Below are positions 30,269 through 38,658 of a stretch of 64,000 nucleotides of DNA, piece by piece. Position 1 is the stretch's first letter. The number at the start of each line of letters is the position of its first letter. Origin of the DNA: Ancylostoma caninum (taxonomy: Eukaryota; Nematoda; Chromadorea; Rhabditida; Ancylostomatidae); NCBI GenBank assembly GCA_037903475.1, contig JBAJFG010000442.1, positions 25,001 through 89,000 on the forward strand, given 5' to 3'. The position numbers and the translations under genes are program-made. The notes under the pieces are model-generated. The model had not been told where the DNA came from, did not search any database, and saw nothing but the letters and a program-made list of their open reading frames with translations.

Positions 30269-31165
30269 TGTTGCGACTTCGTGCAACTCTTTTGCGTCAT
30301 CGTTGTGAAAGCCAGGTCGCGCGCGCATGGTCCCCACGCTCCTCCAAATTAGGCTCCGCCCCTTCCGCCGAAAACGTATAAATAGCCGACGCGTCAGTAC
30401 TGCAAGTTCATTCGTCGTCAGTCCACCAAAGGGAGCGGTTGCCTACAGTCAGCGGATGATGGTTTGAAGATGGTTAGATGATGGTCACAGTGTCGATTCC
30501 ACCAGTACACAGGCCACGGGAAACAGGAAAGGAGCAGCCCCAAGTCTGAGGTAACTCGGTGTCTGTAAGGTCTGCGTGGAGGCGTTGGGCACAGGCTCAC
30601 ACTGCCCGCTTGTCCGAACGGCCGAGGATTTGTGCTTGCTATGACCCCTAGTGACTGGGTTGGTTGGATCCTTCCTTTAGTGTTTATGTTGTATATTTGT
30701 GTATGGTATTATGCGGGCTATGAATTTGGGCAGTTTTATGTGTTCGTGTTGTGTAGCAAGAACTACAGACGTGTGCCGCAGAGAGGCGGTTGTATAGACA
30801 GTACAGTTAACATCTTGCATATGTGCAGCGCTGGCAGGAGATGGTGGCAGCTCTCTTGTATCGACACATGTGTCGTACTGTTGGGTCACATGAGTCAGTG
30901 TTGGAGCATCTGGAGATGCCCGGGTGCTAGTTGTGTAACAAGAGTGTTTGATATGGTTGGTAGCTTAGGGGCCTCCACTGCAGTTGTGCCTTGAGTTACG
31001 TGGCAGGTGAATACATGCATTCTGACGCAAGCCAACGTGCTATCAACCTTGGCGGGTTACATGTCCCGTCTGCATTAGGTCGCGGGTTTCCTGGTAGTTG
31101 CTCAACCGATGCATTAGTTCTGGGTCTGCTAGTCCACGCGCGAGCGACGCCGGGAAATCACGACA
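30269..31165 (+). repeat. 5' LTR of BEL element 2
   Basis: TGTTGCGACTTCG...ATCACGACA. TATAAATA at 30377-30384 is the likely Pol II TATA box, with transcription expected about 30 nt later. It differs from the 3' LTR only in a cluster near 30800-30930 (including 41 bp absent from the 3' LTR) and one later base. Confidence 0.92.
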
Positions 31166-31178
31166 TGGTGCATCTGGA
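31166..31178 (+). other. Primer-binding site of BEL element 2
   Basis: 'tggtgcatctgg' lies directly at the end of the 5' LTR. TGGTGCATC is complementary to a tRNA 3' end ...GATGCACCA, as in nematode tRNA-Gly (inferred). The same site is kept in element 1. Confidence 0.65.
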
Positions 31179-31940
31179 CTGTGATCAGCCGTGGGGATGG
31201 CAAACCCGCGTCTGGTTATTGCGATCGGACCCTGCTTGCGTTTGCTACCGCATAGCCCACTGCACAACTGCTTTGTAGTTAACCTCTAACTATACAGCGC
31301 AAAACTTACGCACGTCATAGGTTCGTAGATGGGATTCGGCAAGGGCTAGTGGTAGCCGAGGGGATAACAGGGCTTTGCAGCTAAGACCTACTTGGCTCGC
31401 TATCTGCAGCTTGTGTTACATAGGGAGAAAAAATTCCCATCCAAGCGTAGGAGGTAGGTGACCGCGGACCCTAGGGCAGGCTTAGTCCCTTTCTGTTGGC
31501 CAGGTTTTTGTTGCATATCCTAAAAAGCCTTCTGCGATTACTCTCGCATGGTGCAGTGGCGTGTGCTGCACGTATTCGTCTGTTGTGTTCTTCGTGGTCG
31601 ATGGGGTTTGCACTTAAACACGCCGCAGCGTTATCTAAGGCTTTGGCGCTGCTAGCAGTAGTCGTATCTCATCCCGTTCTTGTGCTCCGTGCAACCTTGT
31701 GGTAAATCATCACTCTCTGTTGCATTCCTTGTGCCTTATGCATTGTCGCTTGTGATCCTTATACACAGCATTCCTTGTTGCGTTCGCCTGTACTATTGCT
31801 GCTCATATCGTTCGCATATTGTGCACGCTGCCATTGTTGGATAGGCTTTGCATAGTATATTCATGAATTGTCATTTTAGATACTTTGGGTGGATTCTTTT
31901 CTGCAGTTACTACCTCCTGCAAGCACACTCCTTGGACGTT
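31179..31940 (+). other. 5' leader of BEL element 2
   Basis: Untranslated leader, collinear with 4302-5040 of element 1. Near its end 'ggattcttttctgcag' (about 31893-31908) is a good splice acceptor just upstream of the gag ATG, so gag mRNA might be made by cis- or trans-splicing. Confidence 0.5.
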
Positions 31941-34424
31941 ATGGCTATGACCGTTGCCACGTATACGACTCGTATCACCGCAGCAATCGAGGACCTCAAC
32001 GAAGCGATGGGACAGGTAAGTTCTACCTTGTTACATCCTTACGTGTCGGACGCTTCCGTTAGTGAGCAGTTCCATCAGCTCCAGGAGCGTCATGTAGCTT
32101 TTCTTTCCCATATTTCCCAGGTGAAAGCCGCTCTTTCCATCCTTTGTGAGCGCATCAATGTGTTGTCTTATCATGTTGCTTCACCTACGTGTTCAGAACA
32201 GGATCAGTTGGCCTATAACGCGTTTGTGAACGAGCACAACCTGACACAAATTCAGGTTGAGGCGGAATCCCTTCTTCACACCTTACAGGTTAACTGCGAT
32301 GCGGATAACGACACACTTCACTCACTCCGTGTCCATAGGCTCGCGACCGCCATCAGCGAGGAGACTCGTAGGACTATGACGACAGAATCAACCCCACAGC
32401 GTTCTTCGGAACGCACACACACACATGTTGCAGATCCTCAGGTCGATCCCGTGAGACAGTTGGAAGATCTTCACCTTTCGCCGATTGGGCACCAAATGGC
32501 CAATTCCAACAAGCCGGTTGCTGACACCAATGAGGTTTCCACTCGTCCGCACTTGTCCATTCAGTTGGAGAAGTTAGCGTTGCCAACGTTCGATGGAGAT
32601 ATCACTAAGTTTCAGCAATTTTGGTGTTCATTCGAGTTAGCTGTCCACAAGGACGAAAATATCGATCTCAACATGAAATATCTCTACTTGCAGAGTTTGC
32701 TGACGGGAGACGCGAAAGCTGTGCTACAGGATCTGGAACCCAGCCAGGACAATTACCACCATCTGGTCCGTGCGCTGAAGAAACGTTACGATTGCCCGAG
32801 GATGAATAGAGCCCTACTCCACCAGGCTCTACAGGAGTTGCCGACAGCGTCAGACGTTGGTTCAGATATGCGTAGCACATGGTTCCGAATATCAGGTATC
32901 CTTCATTCGCTAAAGCGTTACGAAGATCTGAACAAGGTCCTTTCCATAATCGATCTCGTGCGTTCTAAGTTTCCCCTGGTAATACAGGAGAAGCTGAATG
33001 ACGCAGAGTTCCAACGTGGAACGGACTTTGACCTTCAGCAAGTGATGGTTCACCTGGACAATATCATTTCGTCAAGGGAGAAATTTGAACTCTCCTGTCC
33101 TCGTCCAGCTGTATCTGTGTCTAGTAGAGATCACAGTGCCGAGCGTCAACGTCCACGTTCAAGTCCACGTCCGCGTTCTCGTTCAAAGTCACCATCTGTC
33201 ACATATGATCCGTCTAAGTGTTGTTTCTGTGATTCGTCTTCACATTCGTCCAGACGTTGTGATCAACGGATTCGTGTGAGTATGCGTAGAAAGATTCTCA
33301 CCTTGCAGAGATTGTGTTTCAAGTGTTTCCGTCCACATCGTCGTGACAGCTGTGATTACCCATCTTGTAAGATCTGTGGAGGAAATCATCATCATCTTGT
33401 TTGTCATTCTCATTTCAGACAACGTTCCCCTTCAGGTCATTTTAGGTCATCCAGCCGTGAATCACAGGATACTAGGGCTAGACGTAGCTCTCGTAGAGAC
33501 TCGTCACCATCATCGAGTCCAGCGCGTGATAGTCGTAGATCTCGAGACCATTCTCGTGATCGCAGCTACCGTACGCGCGAAAGCAGCCCACGCAGAAGTC
33601 GTTCGGATTCAAGATCAAGTTCTCCGGTTCGTTCGGTGTCCTTCAGGCAGCCGGACAGAGAACCCGAACACGGCTCTCCTTCATCGGAGCGTCGTAGACA
33701 TCATCGATCATCAACATCTCAGCCCGACATCGACTTCACCCAACACTCAGTCGGTACTAACGAATACGCAGACTACGTTGACTGCTTTGCACAGTCACAG
33801 TTCGCCTATGGCGAACAAAATTCACATCCTACCTTAATGTTGGTAAAGGCAAAAGTTCGTGATGTATCTGATCATTTTCAGGATGTCACGGTACTGCTCG
33901 ATACCGGATCTCAACTCAGTTTCATCACCATCAGAGTTGCGAACAAGCTAGGTCTCCACATCTCCAACACGAAACCACTCAAGCTCGTCACCTTTGGAGG
34001 TAATTCGACAACTGAGTCATCAGGTACGGTTAAGGTTACATTTCAAGATCACAATAGTAACCTTTTGACACTCATGCTCTACACTAGGAATCGCATAAGT
34101 AGTAGTAGCCGTTTACCACAGTTGTCTTCTCGAGACATTCAGTTTATCCAAGATTCGGGTTTTGATTTGCCTTTTTACCACACTGCCGTCACTGTAGTGC
34201 CAGACATTCTTATAGGTATTGACTACTTTTGGAACATCGTTACCCAGGAGGCATCTGTATGCCTTCCGTCGGGGTTAGTCCTTACCCACACCAGGTTTGG
34301 GACAGTCATTTCAGGTGCTTCGTTTTTTCCCAAGGCATGTCCCCAAGAACAACCACCGGGACCTATAACCTCCTTGAAGAAGACGATGACGATGAAGACG
34401 TCGTGTCCAGACTCTGGAAACTAG
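31941..34424 (+). CDS. BEL/Pao Gag plus aspartic protease, with RS-rich segment
   Basis: Frame open from upstream; I choose ATG 31941 (MAMTVATYTTRITAAIEDLNEA, typical BEL Gag start), giving 827 aa. Residues about 212-360: DUF1759-type Gag region (LPTFDGDITKFQQFWCSFEL). About 425-490: three zinc knuckles, CCFCDSSSHSSRRC, CFKCFRPHRRDSC and CKICGGNHHHLVC. About 493-593: Ser/Arg-rich segment with many SR/RS dipeptides, like the RS domain of splicing factors. About 650 on: Pao-type protease with VLLDTGSQLSFI and later GIDYFWNIV. The frame stops at 34424 before the RT, which lies in the -1 frame from about 34340-34410 on, so pol needs a frameshift, or this copy has a 1-base indel. Confidence 0.85.
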   Translation: MAMTVATYTTRITAAIEDLNEAMGQVSSTLLHPYVSDASVSEQFHQLQERHVAFLSHISQVKAALSILCERINVLSYHVASPTCSEQDQLAYNAFVNEHNLTQIQVEAESLLHTLQVNCDADNDTLHSLRVHRLATAISEETRRTMTTESTPQRSSERTHTHVADPQVDPVRQLEDLHLSPIGHQMANSNKPVADTNEVSTRPHLSIQLEKLALPTFDGDITKFQQFWCSFELAVHKDENIDLNMKYLYLQSLLTGDAKAVLQDLEPSQDNYHHLVRALKKRYDCPRMNRALLHQALQELPTASDVGSDMRSTWFRISGILHSLKRYEDLNKVLSIIDLVRSKFPLVIQEKLNDAEFQRGTDFDLQQVMVHLDNIISSREKFELSCPRPAVSVSSRDHSAERQRPRSSPRPRSRSKSPSVTYDPSKCCFCDSSSHSSRRCDQRIRVSMRRKILTLQRLCFKCFRPHRRDSCDYPSCKICGGNHHHLVCHSHFRQRSPSGHFRSSSRESQDTRARRSSRRDSSPSSSPARDSRRSRDHSRDRSYRTRESSPRRSRSDSRSSSPVRSVSFRQPDREPEHGSPSSERRRHHRSSTSQPDIDFTQHSVGTNEYADYVDCFAQSQFAYGEQNSHPTLMLVKAKVRDVSDHFQDVTVLLDTGSQLSFITIRVANKLGLHISNTKPLKLVTFGGNSTTESSGTVKVTFQDHNSNLLTLMLYTRNRISSSSRLPQLSSRDIQFIQDSGFDLPFYHTAVTVVPDILIGIDYFWNIVTQEASVCLPSGLVLTHTRFGTVISGASFFPKACPQEQPPGPITSLKKTMTMKTSCPDSGN

Positions 34425-37400
34425 AAAGTTTAGGCATTACAGATAATCCACATGAAGACGACGACACCGCCATCAACACACGTGTCCTCGAAGAATTCGA
34501 GAGCACGTCCGAGGTAAGTGAAGGGTATTTATACGTTAGGTTTCCTTGGAAAGAACTTCATCCACATCTTGGCGATAACAAGCAGCTGGCATACTGTCGA
34601 CTGCTTGACCAGTTCCATAGGTTACGTCAGAATCCCGCTGTTTGGAGTAATTACTGTGCCGCGATCCAACAACATCTGGATTCCGGTTTCATCGAAGAGG
34701 TAGGTGAGTACGTGTTTGACAGTCCTTTAGTGTACTACATCCCACATCAAGCTGTCTACAAGGAGTCGTCTTCGACCACCAAGCTCCGTGTAGTGTTCGA
34801 CGCATCCTCGCATATGAAGGATGTACCCAGCTTGAACGACTGTCTTCATGAAGGACCCTCACTTCTTCCAGACATTGCCGGCATCCATATACGAGCACGT
34901 TTGCACAGATACCTCCTCACTGCAGACGTCGAAAAAGCCTTCCATCAGGTACGTTTGCAAGTTTCACAGCGCGATGTCACACGTTTCCTCTGGTTAAAAG
35001 ATCCGTCATTACCGCCGTCAAAGGATAACCTACGTTTCTTTCGCTTTACCAGAATTCCATTCGGTGTTAAATCTTCCCCGTTTATGTTGGCGGCAGCTAT
35101 AAGGTTTTATCTTAAGCGTCTCGATTCCCCTCTTTCGAGAGAAATCGAGCGCAACACATATGTAGACAACGTCGTTCTCGGTGCTTCCTCTCATAAGGAA
35201 GCTACAGGTAAGTACAGATCGGCTAAGTCTACATTTTCACACATGCACATGAATCTTAGAGAATTCTTGTGCTCTTCACATCTCACACGTAACACAATTG
35301 ATCCACAGGACTACGCTAAGGAACCGACCGCTGGAAAACTGTTAGGAATTCCGTGGGATTGTGTGACGGATGAATTCTTCATCCCAATCAAGATCTCCAC
35401 GGTACACGTAAGATCGAAGCGTACTGCACTTAGAGCTTACGCTTCTACGTACGACCCTCTAGGTCTCCTTACTCCATACATGGCATCCGCCAAGCTCTTC
35501 ATTCAGGATCTCTGGATGAAAAAGCTTAATTGGGATGACGAGTTGGATGAAGAAGACCAGAAAAAGTGGTCCAAAATCCTTTCAGATTTACAGCATCCAT
35601 TACCACCAATCCGGAGGTGTTTAGTCCACAAAGGGTCATCTTCAGGTAGCTTGTGCATCTTCGGAGACGCATCAAAACGTCTCTATGCAAGTTGTGCTTA
35701 CTTGGTATGTCGCTTGCCAGAAGTAGTTACTTGTAGACTAGTTATGGCGAAATCACATCTGAACGATCTCAAGCCTATGACCATTCCTAGAATGGAACTA
35801 TTAGCAGCTCGCAATTGTGTCACTCTGGCTCAATTCCTCTTAAAGGAGATGGACTTCAACATCACACAAATCCACTTCTTTTCGGACTCGCAGATCGCTC
35901 TTCACTGGATACATTCGTCCAAGCCGTTGAAGCTGTTCGTTCAGAACAGGGTGAGTGCCATACGCAAGATCCTAGATCAATTTCAGGAAAAGGGCATCCC
36001 TACGAAGTTCCACTACGTCGCATCCGAAGACAATCCAGTCGATTGTGCCACTCGTGGTATACCGACGAATGTGAATGCAGACATGTGGTGGAATGGACCA
36101 GCGTTCCTGAGAGATCATCCCGACAAATGGCCTCATAACGACATGGACTTCACAATTCCTCCAGTCACAACATCTGATGAGGATCTCGAGTTCAAAGAGG
36201 TAAGTTTAGTTTCAGAAAGTTCACATTGCTCAGTCTTACCATTCACAGTTACTAATAGTTATAATAGGCTAGTTCGCATAACTGCGTATGTTCTCAAGTT
36301 TCTACGTCGTAAGATCTTTAGTCGCGTTAGTGCTACTCTTCAAGCATCTCTTTTGAAATCGATTCCAGCTTTAAGAAACCTGTCGCCTGATAACACCATT
36401 ACTGCGCAGGATTTTCAGCTTTCAGAGACTTTGCTTGTTCGTGAGCATTATCGCGAAAGCGAACATGCCCTCGATCAACTCCATCTCGATCGACTCAACG
36501 CGCATAGAGACGAACTGGGTCTCATTAGATGCCCAGGTCGTCTGGAGAATACCCGCTCTAAAGCGCCAGTTTTACTGGTGCCCACACACCCCCTCACAAA
36601 GCTTGTAGTTTTACAAGCTCACACATCTCTCTACCATCAGGGAGTATACGGTACTATGGCTCATTTACGTACGCGCTACTTAATACCATCTCTATACCGT
36701 AATGTAGGTAAGTTCCTTCGCACATGTGTCATCTGTAAGAGGATTAACGGTCGTGCATACCGGTATCCGGATATGCCAAGTCTTCCGGCAGAACGTGTCA
36801 CAAGATCCAGACCGTTCCAGAAGGTAGGTTTAGACTATTTAGGACCTATCTATTACAGAGACACCGGAGGCATCAAGTCGAAGGTTTGGATTTGCCTTAT
36901 TACGTGTATGGCGACTAGAGCAGTACATTTGGAAGTTGTGAATTCTAACTCAACTCAAGATTTCCTTTTAGCTTTTCGCAGGTTTTTAGCTAGGCGAGGA
37001 ACACCAGATCTCGTCTACAGCGACAACGCCACAACATTCCACGCCGGAGAGGACGCTTTGAACAAGTTGTTCTTCGAACATCGCTCGTGGAAGAAGATCC
37101 AGGAATTCTCCACCATTCACAGGATTACATGGAAGTTCATAACACCCGTGTCACCCTGGAAAGGAGGATTCTACGAAAGGCTTGTTGCACTTTTCAAATC
37201 TGCTTTCAGCAAAGCTTTAGGTAATCGACTGTTGAAGTTGGATCAACTTCACACGGTGGTTGTGGAAATCGAAGCCGTCATCAACTCTCGCCCAATAACA
37301 CCTTATCGCGAGAAGGATCCATCGTTCCACATTTTGAAGCCATGCGACTTCATTTCACCGGAGGTCACACTTCAACTACCACCAGGAGCCGACACATACG

Positions 37401-37843
37401 ACATTGCTGTCGAAGGGCACAGATTATCCGACTGGTATAAGGATACTTTAGAGGTTCTAAATTGCTTTTGGAACATCTGGTACTCCGAATACCTTTCGGC
37501 TCTTGCCCAGCGACATCAACGTCGCTTGCGTCAGTTACGGTACACTCACACACACCCTTGCGTTAACGATGTGGTCATCATTGGAGACGACAACATACCA
37601 AGAGGTCAATGGAAATTAGCAATCGTCACCAAACTCCATAGTGACAGCAAAGGAGTAGTGCGCTCAGCAGAGGTACGAACATCAAAAGGTAAGTTTCTCA
37701 CAAGATCCATAACTCACCTCTATCCTCTGGAGATTAGCGCTCAGGACGATTATAATCCAAGGCCTAAGGTTAAAAAGTCGTTGTCACCGACAAGAATTCA
37801 GCCACATAGGAAGGTGAAACGCATTCGATCATACTCTATGTAG
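34229..37843 (+). CDS. BEL/Pao Pol: reverse transcriptase, RNase H, integrase
   Basis: Open frame of 1204 codons overlapping gag in a different frame and without a plausible ATG. About residue 230: RT motif TADVEKAFHQVRL; about 270: RIPFGVKSSPF; 311: catalytic box YVDN instead of the usual YVDD. About 478-560: RNase H (FGDASKRL, RMELLAARN, FSDSQIALHW). About 798-840: integrase zinc finger (H...H, CVICKR). Integrase core D, D, E in GLDYLGP (about 867), YSDNATTF (about 930) and GGFYERL (about 979). About 1105-1175: DUF5641 C-terminal domain (GQWKLAIVTKLH). It replicates and integrates the element. Domain order RT-RNase H-IN is normal for BEL/Pao. Confidence 0.9.
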   Translation: MEHRYPGGICMPSVGVSPYPHQVWDSHFRCFVFSQGMSPRTTTGTYNLLEEDDDDEDVVSRLWKLESLGITDNPHEDDDTAINTRVLEEFESTSEVSEGYLYVRFPWKELHPHLGDNKQLAYCRLLDQFHRLRQNPAVWSNYCAAIQQHLDSGFIEEVGEYVFDSPLVYYIPHQAVYKESSSTTKLRVVFDASSHMKDVPSLNDCLHEGPSLLPDIAGIHIRARLHRYLLTADVEKAFHQVRLQVSQRDVTRFLWLKDPSLPPSKDNLRFFRFTRIPFGVKSSPFMLAAAIRFYLKRLDSPLSREIERNTYVDNVVLGASSHKEATGKYRSAKSTFSHMHMNLREFLCSSHLTRNTIDPQDYAKEPTAGKLLGIPWDCVTDEFFIPIKISTVHVRSKRTALRAYASTYDPLGLLTPYMASAKLFIQDLWMKKLNWDDELDEEDQKKWSKILSDLQHPLPPIRRCLVHKGSSSGSLCIFGDASKRLYASCAYLVCRLPEVVTCRLVMAKSHLNDLKPMTIPRMELLAARNCVTLAQFLLKEMDFNITQIHFFSDSQIALHWIHSSKPLKLFVQNRVSAIRKILDQFQEKGIPTKFHYVASEDNPVDCATRGIPTNVNADMWWNGPAFLRDHPDKWPHNDMDFTIPPVTTSDEDLEFKEVSLVSESSHCSVLPFTVTNSYNRLVRITAYVLKFLRRKIFSRVSATLQASLLKSIPALRNLSPDNTITAQDFQLSETLLVREHYRESEHALDQLHLDRLNAHRDELGLIRCPGRLENTRSKAPVLLVPTHPLTKLVVLQAHTSLYHQGVYGTMAHLRTRYLIPSLYRNVGKFLRTCVICKRINGRAYRYPDMPSLPAERVTRSRPFQKVGLDYLGPIYYRDTGGIKSKVWICLITCMATRAVHLEVVNSNSTQDFLLAFRRFLARRGTPDLVYSDNATTFHAGEDALNKLFFEHRSWKKIQEFSTIHRITWKFITPVSPWKGGFYERLVALFKSAFSKALGNRLLKLDQLHTVVVEIEAVINSRPITPYREKDPSFHILKPCDFISPEVTLQLPPGADTYDIAVEGHRLSDWYKDTLEVLNCFWNIWYSEYLSALAQRHQRRLRQLRYTHTHPCVNDVVIIGDDNIPRGQWKLAIVTKLHSDSKGVVRSAEVRTSKGKFLTRSITHLYPLEISAQDDYNPRPKVKKSLSPTRIQPHRKVKRIRSYSM

Positions 37844-38658
37844 GTGTGTATGGTAGTAGATGTTCACATTACTCGTATAGCAGCTTGTGAAATAGCATAT
37901 TCCATCTAATGTGCTCCAAAGCCAATGTATGCTACGGTAAGTCACATGTCCAGCGTAGATTCAGATCTAATATCCTTAGGTGCTCTACATAGTGACCTAT
38001 GTTCGTCGATCTGTGTCTTCCTTTTCCCGCTCAAGTATTTCCCGCTCATGTGTTTTACCGCCCAATTATCGTTCAATCATTCCTATATAGTAATTCTCTT
38101 CTTCCTTACAACTTTCCTATCTTACATTCCATCTACATATATTGCGTCATCACAGTTACGTCATTTGTGTAGGTGTCTTTCTCTTTCTCTTTTTTCCCCC
38201 TTTTTCATTTCTCTATCTCACTTCGCAAATCGCGAACAACTTTTGCAACTTGTGACTAAAATTAGTAGTTTTGCCAACTTCTACCCTAAAATAGTATTTT
38301 GTGACTACACCTCATTAGCACTTCTATCCTCTTTCACACTCCACCTTATCTCTTTCTCTTACATAGTCTTCTCACACAATAACTAAGTCATTAGTCTTCT
38401 CGTGTAACAACGATAGGCTTTATTACTTCGATTATTGTGTCCATACATGATTGACCGTATAATTGCCTTACACCAGCCGCTTTACGAGTATCACCTCTCA
38501 CAGTGCAAGTAACATTGCACATACCTGTCACATTTTCTTTTTCATATCACATTTTTATATGGTGTCGATTGTTAGACTACGCTGCTGAATATTTCTCTGA
38601 TTTCAGGGTAATTTTTTGCGAAGTAGCCTAACCAGCTCAGTGTTGTCAGTCGTTAGCT
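37844..38658 (+). other. Pol-ORF3 spacer with pyrimidine-rich tract and splice acceptor
   Basis: About 0.8 kb, collinear with 6690-7472 of element 1. It contains 'ctttctctttctc'-type pyrimidine tracts and ends with 'ctctgatttcag' at about 38596-38607, some 50 nt before the ORF3 ATG; element 1 has 'ctattacag' in the same place. This suggests ORF3 is expressed from a spliced subgenomic RNA. A 153-codon frame here (37925-38386) is not open in element 1. Confidence 0.55.

Noticed and set aside
30632..30994. 120-codon ORF inside the 5' BEL LTR
   Set aside because: The 3' LTR version is changed after 41790 and the LTR of element 1 breaks the frame, so coding is unlikely.
34320..34331. T6C3 run as a -1 frameshift heptamer
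   Set aside because: In the gag frame the run is preceded by G in the required position, so it does not form X XXY YYZ.
37925..38386. 153-codon hydrophobic ORF between pol and ORF3
   Set aside because: Not open in the homologous region of element 1; its pyrimidine-rich sequence fits a splice-acceptor spacer better.
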